Assembly: GCF_014196255.1 (NCBI RefSeq)
Contig: NZ_JACIDH010000014.1
Location: 22,859-86,858 of the forward strand
Source: Sphingomonas pseudosanguinis
GTDB lineage: Bacteria > Pseudomonadota > Alphaproteobacteria > Sphingomonadales > Sphingomonadaceae
DNA length: 64,000 bases
Direction of reading: 5' to 3'
In this document: in pieces, positions 45,791-55,646 of the stretch
Layout: each line of letters starts with the position of its first letter
How positions within the stretch are numbered: position 1 is the first letter of the stretch
Notes under the pieces: generated by a model
Told to the model about the DNA's origin: nothing
The model's database searches: none
Seen by the model: the letters and a program-made list of their open reading frames with translations, nothing else
Position numbers and translations under genes: made by a program

Positions 45791-45893
45791 CCGTTCAGCC
45801 TGAGCGAAGTCGAAGGCCACGTACCGACGGGGGCCGATAAGCAGATGGAGGATAGGGAATCCCGTGGCCTTCGACTTCGCTCAGGCTGAACGG
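45791..45893. repeat. Paired REP-like palindrome, family A
   Basis: 31-bp inverted arms at 45791-45821 and 45863-45893, with the same core as 7381-7470. Confidence 0.8.
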
Positions 45894-46008
45894 GGGTTCG
45901 GGATATTGGCGGCATGCCTCCCCATCCCCACGTATTATTCCAGTAATACACTTGAACCCCGCGCCTATCCCCTCCACACTAGCGGCAAGGCATTTGGAGA
46001 CTGAACGC

Positions 46009-47223
46009 ATGGCCACGACCGCCGACACCGTAACCGCGGATAAAGGGCTGACGCTGACGCCGCCCGATCCCGTGCCGACGGTGGCGCCCGCCCAGGCCGC
46101 CGGGCTGGTGCCCGTGGACGACAAGACGCGCAGCCAGCTGGAGCAGAAGGTCGACGGCTTCGTCGCCGAACTGATCGCGCAGGACGTGAACAGCCCCGAA
46201 TTCGGCCGCCGCGTCGATGCGATCACCGCGATGGGGCAAAAGGAAATTCGCGAGGCCGCCAGCCAGTCCAACCGCTTCCTCGACAGGCCCGTCAAGGCGA
46301 TGGACGGCGAGACCGGCGTCGGCAAGGACCTGACCGAGCTTCGCCGCGTCGTCGAAAGCCTCGACCCCGGTCGCCAGGGCAATCTGTCCGCGCCGCGCAA
46401 GCTGCTCGGCATCCTGCCCTTCGGCAACAAGATGCGCGACTATTTCGACGGCTATCGCTCGTCGCAGACGCATATCGCCGCGATCCTCAAGAGCCTGTCC
46501 TCGGGCCGCGAGGAACTGCTGATGGACAATGCCGCGATCGATACCGAGCGTGCGAACCTGTGGTCGGCGATGGGTCGACTGGAGCAGATGATCCATCTGT
46601 CCAAGACGATGGACGCCAAGCTGGAGGATACGGCGAACGAGCTGGATCATACCGATCCCGCCAAGGCCAAGGCGATCCGCGAGACCGCGCTCTTCTACAC
46701 CCGCCAGCGGACCCAGGACCTGCTGACCCAGATGGCGGTCACGGTGCAGGGCTATCTGGCGCTCGATCTGGTTAAGAAGAACAATGTCGAGCTGGTGAAG
46801 GGCGTCGACCGCGCCTCGACCACCACCGTCTCGGCGCTGCGGACCGCCGTCACCGTGGCACAGGCGCTGGCCAACCAGAAGCTGGTGCTCGACCAGATCA
46901 CCGCGCTCAACTCGACCACCGCCAACATCATCGATTCGACCGGCAAGCTGCTGCGCAGCCAGACCGCGCAGATCCACGAGCAGGCGGCGGCCTCGACCAT
47001 CCCGCTGGAAACGCTGCAACGCGCCTTCCAGAATATCTACGACACGATGGATGCGATCGACAGCTTCAAGCTGAAGGCGCTCGATTCGATGAAGACCACG
47101 GTCAACACGCTGGGCCAGGAGGTCGAGAAGTCGAAGGGCTATATCGCCCGGGCCGAAGGCGCGCAGAACCCGCAACTGACCGGCGGGTCGGCCGCTTCGT
47201 CGTTCAAGCTGGAGGCATTGTAA
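46009..47223 (+). CDS. telA: TelA-family toxic anion resistance protein
   Basis: 404 residues, soluble and almost wholly helical. It has the TelA/KlaA pattern: FVAELIAQDVNSPEFGRRVD near the N-terminus, a central LLMDNAAIDTERANLWSAMG, and a C-terminal IPLETLQRAFQNIYDTMDAI. The family is linked to tellurite and other stress resistance, mechanism unknown. The ATG at 46009 follows TTTGGAGA. It forms a pair with the next gene. Confidence 0.85.
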   Translation: MATTADTVTADKGLTLTPPDPVPTVAPAQAAGLVPVDDKTRSQLEQKVDGFVAELIAQDVNSPEFGRRVDAITAMGQKEIREAASQSNRFLDRPVKAMDGETGVGKDLTELRRVVESLDPGRQGNLSAPRKLLGILPFGNKMRDYFDGYRSSQTHIAAILKSLSSGREELLMDNAAIDTERANLWSAMGRLEQMIHLSKTMDAKLEDTANELDHTDPAKAKAIRETALFYTRQRTQDLLTQMAVTVQGYLALDLVKKNNVELVKGVDRASTTTVSALRTAVTVAQALANQKLVLDQITALNSTTANIIDSTGKLLRSQTAQIHEQAAASTIPLETLQRAFQNIYDTMDAIDSFKLKALDSMKTTVNTLGQEVEKSKGYIARAEGAQNPQLTGGSAASSFKLEAL

Positions 47224-47227
47224 GCCG

Positions 47228-47962
47228 GTGACCACCCCCCGCTCGAACGAGGTCGATGCCCAGATCGAGCGTGCGCGCGAAGTGATGGCGCGCATCTCGC
47301 AGGATTATCGTGGGTCCGCGCAAGGAGCGGTCAAGCGCGTCCGGCGCCAGGCGCGCTCGGTGATGCGCCGGGTGATCCTGATCGCCATCGCCAATGCCGC
47401 CATCCTGATCGCGGCGATGGTGACGGGCCTGATCCTGCCCGGCGGCATCGGCATTTTCGGCGCGCTGGCGGCGATGCTGCTGATGCTGGCGGTGACGCTG
47501 ATGATCGCGCTCGCCCCTGCCCCGCGCGCGCCCAGCCCCGCCAAGCTGGCGCAAGTCGACATCAAGGCGTTGCCCGGCCAGACCGAACGCTGGCTGGAGG
47601 CACAGCGCCCGCGCCTGCCCGCGCCCGCCGTCACGCTGGTCGACCGGATCGGCCAGCGGCTGGAAACGCTGTCGCCGCAGCTCGCCGCCGTCGACAACGA
47701 TACGGTCGAGGCGATGGAGGTCCGCCGTCTGATCGGCGAGCAGCTCCCCGCCTTCCTGCGCGATTACGAACGCGTGCCCGAACCGCTGCGCCGCGTCGAG
47801 CGCAACGGGCGGACGCCCGACGCGCAGCTGGTCGATGGCCTGAAGCTGATCGAGCAGGAGATTGGCGATATGACCCAGCGGCTGGCGCAGGCCGATCTGG
47901 ACAGCCTGTCGACGCGCGGCCGCTATCTGGAAATGAAGTATCGCGAGGAAAAGACCGAATGA
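47228..47962 (+). CDS. XpaC-like membrane protein, partner of TelA
   Basis: 244 residues with a GTG start four bases after telA. A basic N-terminal helix, two adjacent transmembrane segments (VILIAIANAAILIAAMVTGL and a second) and a long soluble helical C-terminus match the XpaC / bromo-chloroindolyl phosphate hydrolysis family that commonly follows telA. The enzymatic name is historical; a membrane-stress role is more likely. Confidence 0.7.
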   Translation: MTTPRSNEVDAQIERAREVMARISQDYRGSAQGAVKRVRRQARSVMRRVILIAIANAAILIAAMVTGLILPGGIGIFGALAAMLLMLAVTLMIALAPAPRAPSPAKLAQVDIKALPGQTERWLEAQRPRLPAPAVTLVDRIGQRLETLSPQLAAVDNDTVEAMEVRRLIGEQLPAFLRDYERVPEPLRRVERNGRTPDAQLVDGLKLIEQEIGDMTQRLAQADLDSLSTRGRYLEMKYREEKTE

Positions 47963-48006
47963 GCGGGCTGGCGGTGGTGCTGGCTACCCTCTGAGGGTTT
48001 TCCCTT

Positions 48007-48083
48007 GGCCTTCGACTTCGCTCAGGCTGAACGAAGTCTGGGAGCCACCCCCCGCCCGTTCAGCCTGAGCGAAGTCGAAGGCC
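48007..48083. repeat. Paired REP-like palindrome, family A
   Basis: GGCCTTCGACTTCGCTCAGG at 48007 and its inverted copy ending at 48083, about 25 bp apart, between the convergent xpaC-like gene and ruvB. It could serve as a bidirectional transcript end. Confidence 0.75.
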
Positions 48084-48091
48084 CCGCCCCC

Positions 48092-49117
48092 TCAGACGTC
48101 GAACAACCCGTCTTGCGACCCGATCGGCGGGTTCAGCCCCAGATGCTTCCACCCGCCCGGATTCAAGATCCGCCCCCGCGCCGTGCGTGCCAGCAGGCCG
48201 AGCTGGATCAGGAAAGGCTCGATCACCTCTTCGATCGTATCGCGCGGCTCGGACAGGCCGGCGGCGAGCGTCTCCACCCCGACCGGGCCGCCGCGATAGA
48301 CATCGGCGATCATCGTCAGATAGCGCCGGTCCATCGCGTCGAGGCCCAGCGCGTCGACCTCCAGCCGGTTGAGCGCCTGGTCGGCGGCGGCGGCGTGGAC
48401 GATCTCGTGCCCCGCCACCGTCGCGAAGTCGCGCACCCGGCGCAGCAGCCGCCCGGCGATGCGCGGCGTGCCGCGTGAGCGCCGCGCCACCTCGACCGCG
48501 CCATCCTCGGCGATCGGCAGGTCGAGCAGGCGCGCGGCGCGGGTGACGACGCGGGTCAGTTCCTCGACCGTGTAGAATTGTAGCCGCACCGGAATCCCGA
48601 ACCGGTCGCGCAAGGGGGTGGTCAGCAGCCCCTGCCGGGTTGTCGCCCCCACCAGCGTGAAGCGCGGCAAGTCGATCCGCACGCTCCGCGCCGAAGGTCC
48701 TTCGCCGATCATCAGGTCGAGGACGCGGTCCTCCATCGCCGGGTACAGGACCTCCTCGACCGCCGGTTGCAGGCGGTGGATTTCGTCGATGAACAGGACG
48801 TCGCCGTCCTCGAGATTGGTCAGCAGCGCGGCCAGATCGCCCGACTTGGCGATGACCGGGCCGGAGGTCGCGCGAAAGCCCACGCCCATCTCGCGCGCGA
48901 TGATCTGCGCCAGTGTCGTCTTGCCCAGGCCGGGGGGCCCGAAGAACAGGACATGGTCGAGCGCGTCGCCACGGCTCTTCGCCGCCTGGATGAACACGCG
49001 CAGATTGTCGCGCGCCGCATGCTGGCCGACGAACTCGTCCAGATTCTTGGGGCGGAGCGCCGCGTCGACATCCTCGGGACGGCGGCTGGCGGATAACAGG
49101 CGGTCTTGGTCGGTCAC
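48092..49117 (-). CDS. ruvB: Holliday junction helicase RuvB
   Basis: 341 residues. [12 protein letters not shown] opens the AAA+ domain, Walker A is GPPGLGKT, Walker B is LFIDEIHRL, and [20 protein letters not shown] carries sensor I and the arginine finger region. A C-terminal winged helix follows. It drives branch migration with RuvA. The GTG at 49117 has AGGAG about eight bases upstream. Confidence 0.95.
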   Translation of the reverse strand: MTDQDRLLSASRRPEDVDAALRPKNLDEFVGQHAARDNLRVFIQAAKSRGDALDHVLFFGPPGLGKTTLAQIIAREMGVGFRATSGPVIAKSGDLAALLTNLEDGDVLFIDEIHRLQPAVEEVLYPAMEDRVLDLMIGEGPSARSVRIDLPRFTLVGATTRQGLLTTPLRDRFGIPVRLQFYTVEELTRVVTRAARLLDLPIAEDGAVEVARRSRGTPRIAGRLLRRVRDFATVAGHEIVHAAAADQALNRLEVDALGLDAMDRRYLTMIADVYRGGPVGVETLAAGLSEPRDTIEEVIEPFLIQLGLLARTARGRILNPGGWKHLGLNPPIGSQDGLFDV

Positions 49118-49271
49118 GCCTGCGCTCCTAGCGGCTGGGCGGCATGGCTGTCGAGCATCGTCGCGAACATTGCACGAACATAGCAGGCGTCGACCGGCAT
49201 GGACAGCCGTACGGCCCTTAGGCTTGATCCGGGTGGCGGACTCGGGCCGCAAATCGCGCTAGGATGCTGAC

Positions 49272-50165
49272 ATGGCAAATGATCTTTTCCTGGCCAGCCC
49301 GATTCCGCCCGCGCTCGAAATCGCCTTGGCCGAGCGGTTCACGCTCCACCGCGACACCCCGCCCGCCACCACCCGCGCGATCGTCGGCGGGGGCATGATG
49401 ACGGTGGATGCCGCCCTGCTCGATCGCCTGCCCGAGCTGGAGATCATCGCGGTGCACGGCGTCGGGCATGACGGGATCGACCATGACGCGGTCGCCGCGC
49501 GCGGCATCCGGATCGCGATCACCCCGGACGTGCTGACCGAGGATGTCGCCGACCAGGCCATCGCGCTGTGGCTGGCGGTCGAGCGGCGGGTGGCCGCGAA
49601 CGACCGGGCGATGCGGATGGGCAACTGGACGGTGCCGCTGGGCCGACGCGCGAGCGGGCGGCGGATCGGCATTTTCGGGCTGGGCAAGATCGGCCAGGCG
49701 ATCGCGCGGCGGGCGGAGGGCTTTGGCGGCGACATCCGCTACACCGCGCGTTCGGAAAAGCCGGTGGCGTGGACGTTCGTACCCGACCTGGCGACGCTGG
49801 CGGCGGAGAGCGACGTGCTGTTCGTCGCGGCGCCCGGCGGGGCGGAGACCCGCAATGTCGTCGATGCGACGGTGCTCGACCGGCTGGGGCCGAAGGGGGT
49901 GCTGGTCAATATCGCGCGCGGGAGCCTCGTGGACGAGGAGGCGCTGATCGCCGCGCTGGAGTCGCACCGTATCGCGGGGGCCGGGCTGGACGTGTTCGCC
50001 GAGGAGCCCGACGTGCCCTATGCGCTGCGACGGATGAACCATGTCGTGCTGGCGCCGCATCAGGGCAGCGCGACGCGGGAGGGGCGCGCGGCGATGGCGG
50101 CGATGGTGATCGCGAATTTGGAGGCGCATTTTGGCGGGCAGGTTCCGCCGGGGTTGTTGGGGTGA
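49272..50165 (+). CDS. D-2-hydroxyacid dehydrogenase
   Basis: 297 residues. The NAD-binding motif is IGIFGLGKIGQAIARRAEGF, NIARGSLVDEEAL carries the catalytic Arg region, DVFAEEPDVP the Glu, and LAPHQGSATREG the catalytic His. It resembles hydroxypyruvate/glyoxylate-type reductases. It lies on the opposite strand between ruvA and ruvB. Confidence 0.85.
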   Translation: MANDLFLASPIPPALEIALAERFTLHRDTPPATTRAIVGGGMMTVDAALLDRLPELEIIAVHGVGHDGIDHDAVAARGIRIAITPDVLTEDVADQAIALWLAVERRVAANDRAMRMGNWTVPLGRRASGRRIGIFGLGKIGQAIARRAEGFGGDIRYTARSEKPVAWTFVPDLATLAAESDVLFVAAPGGAETRNVVDATVLDRLGPKGVLVNIARGSLVDEEALIAALESHRIAGAGLDVFAEEPDVPYALRRMNHVVLAPHQGSATREGRAAMAAMVIANLEAHFGGQVPPGLLG

Positions 50166-50176
50166 GTGATTCCCTT

Positions 50177-50257
50177 GGGCTTCGACTTCGCTCAGCCTGA
50201 ACGGGGGTTGGACCTTATCCCCCCAGCCGTTCAGGCTGAGCGAAGTCGAAGCCCACG
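50177..50257. repeat. Paired REP-like palindrome, family A variant
   Basis: Arms starting GGGCTTCGACTTCGCTCAG (50177) and its inverted copy ending at 50257. The variant has GGGC for GGCC at the outer end, changed compensatorily in both arms, which argues that the pairing is maintained. Confidence 0.75.
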
Positions 50258-50261
50258 TCCC

Positions 50262-50858
50262 TTACTTCGCCGCCTTCCGCAAAGCCAACCGCACCAGCGC
50301 ATCGAGCGACGCCGCCGCCCCCAATTCCTCTTCCGCCGCCGCGACCGCCGCACTCGCCTCGGCCGGGCGGAAGCCCAGGTTGAGCAGCGCCGACACCGCA
50401 TCCGCGCCCGCACCAACCGGTGTCGCGGCGCCGCCCGATCCGGGGGCCAGCACGATGCCGCCGACCTTGTCCTTCAGCTCCATCACGATCCGCTGGGCGA
50501 GCTTGGGGCCGACGCCATTGGCGCGCGCGACCATCGCCTTGTCGCCACTGGCGATCGCGCGCATCAGGTCGGCGGGCTCCAGCGCCGACAGGATGGCGAG
50601 CGCCACCCGCGAGCCGACGCCCTGCACGCCGGTCAACAACCGGAACCAGTCGCGCTCGTCCGCGCTGGCGAAACCGACGAGACGGATGGAATCCTCGGAC
50701 ACCAGCATCTCGGTATGCAGCATCGCCGCCTCGCCCACTGGCCCGATCGACGACAGCGTCCGTGCCGACGCGCCGACCAGATAGCCCACGCCGCCGACAT
50801 CGATCACCGCATGGTCGATACCGGTGGAGTCCAAACGTCCCTTGAGATGCGCGATCAT
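50262..50858 (-). CDS. ruvA: Holliday junction protein RuvA
   Basis: 198 residues. The N-terminal OB fold begins [20 protein letters not shown], the two HhH motifs include [20 protein letters not shown] and [19 protein letters not shown], and the C-terminal domain III ([20 protein letters not shown]) contacts RuvB. It binds four-way junctions and loads RuvB. Upstream of it is ruvC. Confidence 0.95.
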   Translation of the reverse strand: MIAHLKGRLDSTGIDHAVIDVGGVGYLVGASARTLSSIGPVGEAAMLHTEMLVSEDSIRLVGFASADERDWFRLLTGVQGVGSRVALAILSALEPADLMRAIASGDKAMVARANGVGPKLAQRIVMELKDKVGGIVLAPGSGGAATPVGAGADAVSALLNLGFRPAEASAAVAAAEEELGAAASLDALVRLALRKAAK

Positions 50859-50927
50859 GGGGATGGGTTAGAACAAAAGGGGGTAGACGTCACGGGGGTT
50901 ATCGTTGGGGTTGTCGCTTGTGGCGGC

Positions 50928-51058
50928 GCCCTCCCCTATCCCCTCCCGCCTGCGGGAGGGGTGCGTTACTGGGCCGTCCGCAAGCGCTGCTTCAAGAGAT
51001 TCCTGCAACGGAACCTTGGCACGCCCCCCCCGCAGGCGGGAGGGGATGGGGGAGGGCC
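50928..51058. repeat. Paired palindromic element, family B, copy 2
   Basis: 131 bp with the same ends as 44212-44344 and related centre sequences (GGTGCGTTAC.. AGAGATTCCTGCAACGG). It lies between ruvC and ruvA. Confidence 0.75.
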
Positions 51059-51084
51059 TTGCCACGAGCGAGACGCCTCAACTA

Positions 51085-51597
51085 TCACCCCACCCTACGC
51101 GCCATCGCCCGCGCACTCGCCAGATGATGCGCATGCGTGATCGCCACTGCCAGCGCATCCGCCGCATCCGGACCCGTCAGCTTCACCCCGGGCAACAGAT
51201 GCCCGACCATCGCCTGCACCTGCTTCTTGTCCGCGCCGCCGGTGCCGACGGTCGCCTTCTTGACGATGCTGGGATGATATTCGCCGACGATCAGCCCGGC
51301 CTGCGCCGCCGAGAGCAGGACGACGCCGCGCGCCTGGCCCAGTTTCAGCGTCGACTGCGCATTGCTGTTGCCCAGCACTTCCTCCACGGCCGCGCCGTCG
51401 GGCTGCTGCTGGCGGATCACGTCATAGAGCGCGGCGTGCAGGTTCGCGAGGCGGCGCGGCAGCGGCATCGACGGCTCGGTCTTGATCTGGCCGTTGGCGA
51501 CATGGCGCAGGCGATTGCCCTCCGCCGCGATCACCCCCCAGCCGGTGGTGCCGAGACCGGGATCGAGGCCGAGGATGATGGCGGGGGGTGGGGTCAA
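51085..51597 (-). CDS. ruvC: Holliday junction resolvase RuvC
   Basis: 170 residues. [17 protein letters not shown] holds the first catalytic Asp, [20 protein letters not shown] the Glu, and [16 protein letters not shown] the final Asp pair. It cuts Holliday junctions prepared by RuvAB. The only plausible start is a TTG at 51597 without a strong ribosome site, so the exact N-terminus is uncertain. Confidence 0.93.
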   Translation of the reverse strand: MTPPPAIILGLDPGLGTTGWGVIAAEGNRLRHVANGQIKTEPSMPLPRRLANLHAALYDVIRQQQPDGAAVEEVLGNSNAQSTLKLGQARGVVLLSAAQAGLIVGEYHPSIVKKATVGTGGADKKQVQAMVGHLLPGVKLTGPDAADALAVAITHAHHLASARAMARRVG

Positions 51598-51711
51598 GAC
51601 GTTGATATACTCAGAGATCGCGGGCCGGCGGCAACAACGTGCTCATCGGGATCATCGATGACAGTAAGGATAGCGCCGACCGGGCTTGGCGCGCAACGGT
51701 GATCGTGCCCC

Positions 51712-51775
51712 GCCCCTCCACCACCGGGCTTTGCCCGGCGGTCCCCCTCCCCAAGCCGAGCTTGGGGAGGATTGG
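51712..51775. repeat. REP-like palindromic block
   Basis: CCGGGCTTTGCCCGG and CTCCCCAAGC-CGA-GCTTGGGGAG are two adjacent hairpins. The same two units occur inside the repeat at 10692-10835 in the opposite orientation. Confidence 0.65.
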
Positions 51776-51778
51776 GGA

Positions 51779-52522
51779 TCAGCCCAGCTTTTCCATCACT
51801 TCGTCGGAGACTTCGTAATTGCCCCAGACGGTCTGGACGTCGTCGTCATCATCCAGCGTGTCGATCAGCTTGAACAAAGTCGCCGCCGCCGCTTCGTCGA
51901 CCGCGACCATGGTCTGCGGACGCCAGGCCAGCTTGGCGCCTTCCGCCTCGCCCAGCACCGGCTCCAGCGCCTTGGCGACTTCGTGGAGGTCGGCCTGTGC
52001 GGTCCAGATTTCATGGCCGTCCTCGGTGGAGGTCACGTCTTCCGCGCCCGCTTCCAACGCCGCCTCGAACACCTTTTCGGCGTCACCGGCGCCGGCGGGA
52101 TAGTTGATCAGGCCCATCCGGTCGAAGCCATGGCTGACCGAGCCGGCGGTGCCCAGGTTGCCGCCATTCTTCGACACCGCGGTGCGCACGTTGGTCGCGG
52201 TGCGGTTGCGATTGTCGGTCAGCGCCTCGATGATCAGGCTGACGCCGCCGGGGCCGAAGCCCTCATAGCGGATTTCCTCGTAATTCTCCCCGTCGCCGCG
52301 CGAGGCCTTGTCGATCGCGCGCGCGATATTGTCCTTGGGCATCGAGGCCGCCTTGGCCGCGTTGACGGCGGCGCGCAGACGCGGGTTCATGTCCGGATCG
52401 GGCGTGCCCATCTTCGCCGCGACGGTGATTTCGCGGCTAAGCTTGGAGAATGCCGCCGAGCGCTTCTTATCCTGCGCGCCCTTGCGGTGCATGATGTTCT
52501 TGAATTTGCTGTGGCCTGCCAT
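51779..52522 (-). CDS. yebC: YebC/PmpR-family protein
   Basis: 247 residues beginning [20 protein letters not shown], the invariant YebC start, with [19 protein letters not shown] and [19 protein letters not shown] following. Traditionally called a transcriptional regulator. Recent work on the family points to relief of ribosome stalling at proline stretches. It leads the yebC-ruvC-ruvA-ruvB group. Confidence 0.95.
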   Translation of the reverse strand: MAGHSKFKNIMHRKGAQDKKRSAAFSKLSREITVAAKMGTPDPDMNPRLRAAVNAAKAASMPKDNIARAIDKASRGDGENYEEIRYEGFGPGGVSLIIEALTDNRNRTATNVRTAVSKNGGNLGTAGSVSHGFDRMGLINYPAGAGDAEKVFEAALEAGAEDVTSTEDGHEIWTAQADLHEVAKALEPVLGEAEGAKLAWRPQTMVAVDEAAAATLFKLIDTLDDDDDVQTVWGNYEVSDEVMEKLG

Positions 52523-52664
52523 CGGTGCCTCTTAAGATGATCGCGCTCTGTACGACTGCGCGAGGGGCTTTGCCAACCCGTCGATCGCTCACCCCCCGGC
52601 CGCCGCCTTCCGGAGAATCAAATGCCTTGCCCCCTGGGGCGTTGATCGGCCAAACGCCAAAGCC

Positions 52665-54128
52665 ATGACGGTACGCGTGGATATGGGAACCGACGAGCGT
52701 GGCTCGTCGGTGCCGATCGATCTTGAGGAACTGCTGGCGACCCGCCTGCTGGTGCAGGGCAATTCGGGGTCGGGAAAGTCGCATCTGCTGCGCCGCCTGC
52801 TGGAGAAATCGGCGGGCCAGGTGCAACAGGTGGTCATCGACCCCGAGGGCGATTTCGTCACCCTGTCCAAGGCTTACGGCCATGTCGTGATCGAGGCGGG
52901 CGACTATGCCGAGCGTGAGGTCGGTCGTTTCGCCAGCCGGATTCGCGAACACCGCGCCTCGGTGGTCCTCAGCCTGGAGGGGCTGGAGATCGAGGGGCAG
53001 ATGCGCTGCGCCGCGACCTTCCTGAACGCCTTGTTCGACGCCCCGCGCGAGCATTGGTATCCCGCGCTGGTGGTGGTCGACGAGGCGCAGCTGTTCGCCC
53101 CCACGACGGGGGGCGAAGTGACCGAGGAGGTTCGTCGTGCCTCGCTGTCCGCCATGACCAACCTGATGTGTCGCGGCCGCAAGCGCGGGCTGGCGGGCGT
53201 CATCGCGACCCAGCGACTCGCCAAGCTGGCCAAGAATGTCGCGGCGGAGGCGTCCAACTTCCTGATGGGCCGCACCTTCCTCGACATCGACATGGCGCGC
53301 GCGGCCGATCTGCTCGGCATGGAACGGCGGCAGGCCGACTCGATCCGCGATCTGGCGCGCGGCACCTTCCTGGCGCTGGGGCCGGCGGTGTCGCGCCGGC
53401 CGATCACGGTGAAGATCGGCGCGGTCGAGACCTCGGCACGCTCGGGCAGTCCCAAGCTGACCCCCCTGCCCGACGCGCCGCCGCCCGATCTGCAGGAACT
53501 GCTCTTCGCACCCGTCGAGGAAGCGCCGACCCTGCCGATGACCTTCGACTCACGCCCGCGCCGGGTGCCCGCCGAGGAGCTGATGGCCGATCTCGGCCGC
53601 CCGCCGCTGCCCACCACCGCCGCACCGCCCCCACCCGAAATGGATGAGGGCGAGGTCGAGGCGATCTACGAACAGGTGCTGCGCGCGATCGTCGAGGACC
53701 CCGAATCGACCTTCCGCCCCGCCTCGGTCCTGTTCCAGGATTTCCAGGTGCGCTGCCGGATGGCGGGCCTTGCCCGGCCGCCGCTCGACCTGAACGGTTT
53801 CGCCCGGCGTCTGTCCTGCGCGCGGGCGGGGATTTTCGACGTCAACGATCCCGATTGGCAGGAGGCGCTGGCGCTGGCCGCGATGCTGCCCGACGACATG
53901 CTGGGCGCGTTCCTGCTGGTCGCGCGGGCCGCGCGCGAGGGGCTGCCTTGCCCACCGGATACCAAGATCGCCGAGACGTACGGGACCAGTTCGCTCGGCC
54001 GGGTGAAGCGGCTGATCGCCTATATCGAGAGCCGCGACCTGTTCGTCTGCCGCACCGACCTGACGGGGAAGCGGTCGATCACGATTCCGCGGCTGGGGTG
54101 GACGACCCAAGCGGCGGAGATGGGGTGA
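52665..54128 (+). CDS. HerA-like ATPase (DUF87)
   Basis: 487 residues. Walker A is GNSGSGKS at 32-39, Walker B is LVVVDEAQLF near 130, and GVIATQRLAKLAKNVAAEAS is the sensor region of the FtsK/HerA superfamily. A linker rich in Pro follows, then a C-terminal ~170-residue domain. Such ATPases move along or hold double-stranded DNA. The partner nuclease is not adjacent. Confidence 0.82.
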   Translation: MTVRVDMGTDERGSSVPIDLEELLATRLLVQGNSGSGKSHLLRRLLEKSAGQVQQVVIDPEGDFVTLSKAYGHVVIEAGDYAEREVGRFASRIREHRASVVLSLEGLEIEGQMRCAATFLNALFDAPREHWYPALVVVDEAQLFAPTTGGEVTEEVRRASLSAMTNLMCRGRKRGLAGVIATQRLAKLAKNVAAEASNFLMGRTFLDIDMARAADLLGMERRQADSIRDLARGTFLALGPAVSRRPITVKIGAVETSARSGSPKLTPLPDAPPPDLQELLFAPVEEAPTLPMTFDSRPRRVPAEELMADLGRPPLPTTAAPPPPEMDEGEVEAIYEQVLRAIVEDPESTFRPASVLFQDFQVRCRMAGLARPPLDLNGFARRLSCARAGIFDVNDPDWQEALALAAMLPDDMLGAFLLVARAAREGLPCPPDTKIAETYGTSSLGRVKRLIAYIESRDLFVCRTDLTGKRSITIPRLGWTTQAAEMG

Positions 54129-54139
54129 GGGTTTCGCTT

Positions 54140-54166
54140 GGCCTTCGACTTCGCTCAGGCTGAACG
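54140..54166 (+). repeat. Family A REP arm, left of a gene
   Basis: GGCCTTCGACTTCGCTCAGG and a few further bases, a single arm. Its inverted partner is at 54754-54783, on the other side of the gene 54218-54673. Confidence 0.7.
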
Positions 54167-54217
54167 GAGGTTGGGCTTATGCGAGAGAGAGGCCATTACC
54201 CCCTCATATCTGCTACA

Positions 54218-54673
54218 TTACGGGAATGGACCCTTGGCGAACGAGTGCTGCCAACCTTCCGCTCCCATCAGGTGGCCGTTCTCGAATGTGAAATTTATCC
54301 GCGAAATCCGCTTCTCGCGATTTGCAATGAAATCGACCGTCACCTGTTGGCGGCGACATGCGTCATCCGGGATGTCCATGTAATCCCAACCGAGAAAGCG
54401 ATACTCGTCGGCATTCATCCGCTTGGCAAGCGACCGGGCACCCGCCGCACCCTTGCCTGGTAAACCCACGTCTCCGACAATAACGGTTAGAACCGCGTCC
54501 TTATCGATCAACGCGTTCAATACATTATCTGATGCTGACCCGGATGTTGCCGCAGCGGCCATGATGCCTACCGCACGGCGGCTGAGCGCCTCATGGACCG
54601 CACGACCGCCTTTGATTGCCGTCAGATCACAGTTTTGGACAGCCAAGCCGGCCAGAAGGATTGTGAGAACCAT
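54218..54673 (-). CDS. Hypothetical secreted protein between split REP arms
   Basis: 151 residues. The N-terminus MVLTILLAGLAVQNCDL looks like a short signal or lipoprotein-type segment. The rest (VLTVIVGDVGLPGKGAAGAR.. NFTFENGHLMGAEGW) has no recognised family. It is less GC-rich than the core and flanked by inverted family A arms, which suggests that it was inserted into a REP pair. Confidence 0.6.
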   Translation of the reverse strand: MVLTILLAGLAVQNCDLTAIKGGRAVHEALSRRAVGIMAAAATSGSASDNVLNALIDKDAVLTVIVGDVGLPGKGAAGARSLAKRMNADEYRFLGWDYMDIPDDACRRQQVTVDFIANREKRISRINFTFENGHLMGAEGWQHSFAKGPFP

Positions 54674-54753
54674 GGCTGTAAGCTGGCAGACCTGCGTAAA
54701 GGCTGCAATCGTACACAGCCGTTCCTCTATACGCTGCCATCAAGCACCACCCC

Positions 54754-54783
54754 CGTTCAGCCTGAGCGAAGTCGAAGGCCACG
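54754..54783 (-). repeat. Family A REP arm, right of a gene
   Basis: Inverted partner of 54140-54166, same core. Other pairs of this family are 25-45 bp apart, this one nearly 590 bp. Confidence 0.7.
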
Positions 54784-54865
54784 CCCCGCCACCCGCCACA
54801 AACAAAAAGGGCGACGGAGCCACAAGCCCCGCCGCCCTCCGCATTTCCGAACCCGAAAACCGGGA

Positions 54866-55126
54866 TCAGATCATACCCAGCGCCTTCATATACACTTCGA
54901 GGATGGCTTCCTCTTCCTGATATTCTTCGCGCTTCTTCTTGCGGATCTGCATGATCTTCTTGATCGCCTTGGGATCATAGCCGCGCGCCTTGGCTTCGGC
55001 GAAGACATCCTTGATGTCGTCCGAAATGCCCTTCTTCTCTTCTTCCAGCCGCTCGGCCCGCTCGATCAGCAGGCGCAGCTCGTCGGCCGTCACATTGCCG
55101 CTGCTGTCGAAATTCTCGTCCGCCAT
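54866..55126 (-). CDS. gapR: GapR-family DNA-binding protein (DUF2312)
   Basis: 86 residues. [20 protein letters not shown], then [20 protein letters not shown] and [19 protein letters not shown], matches GapR closely. GapR forms a clamp on overtwisted DNA ahead of replication and transcription in Caulobacter and is an alphaproteobacterial hallmark. The ATG at 55126 is the canonical start. Confidence 0.92.
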   Translation of the reverse strand: MADENFDSSGNVTADELRLLIERAERLEEEKKGISDDIKDVFAEAKARGYDPKAIKKIMQIRKKKREEYQEEEAILEVYMKALGMI

Positions 55127-55271
55127 TGTCTTACAACCTTCTTGAAATCCGATCCGCTCCCAGGAATCCGCCGCCACGACGCACATGCCCGCCCATGGGC
55201 AAGGTCGGTCCGGCGCGGATGTCGGGATCGGGGGCGGTCTAGGCGGTTCCGCGCCTGCGCTCAAGCGGGGG

Positions 55272-55574
55272 TTAACGGTTCTTCTTCACGCTCTCGGCCA
55301 TGCGCGCCAGCTGCTCCGGCGTCGCCTCGCCCTGATGCTCGGCCTTCCACTGGTCGTACGGCATGCCATAGATCGCCTCACGCGCGGTCGCCTTGTCGAC
55401 ACCGGCCGCCTCGCCTAACCAGTCGGAGAGGCAGTTGCGGCAAAACCCCGCCAGCCCCATCAGGTCGACATTCTGCGCATCCGTCCGGTGGCGCAGGTGG
55501 AGCACCAGCCGCCGGAACGCCGCCGCCGCCGCTTGATCATCGATTGCATTCAACGCATCCACGCTATCGCTCAT
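55272..55574 (-). CDS. DUF1244 protein
   Basis: 100 residues: [20 protein letters not shown], then [15 protein letters not shown] and the [20 protein letters not shown] tail fit DUF1244, a small conserved proteobacterial family with a CxxC. Function unknown. It is divergent from pyk. Confidence 0.85.
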   Translation of the reverse strand: MSDSVDALNAIDDQAAAAAFRRLVLHLRHRTDAQNVDLMGLAGFCRNCLSDWLGEAAGVDKATAREAIYGMPYDQWKAEHQGEATPEQLARMAESVKKNR

Positions 55575-55646
55575 ATTCGTCGCTCCTAGGTTGATCGTAA
55601 CGCATTAGGCTTTAGGAAACAGGCCGCAAAGCAGCAGGATGTGATG

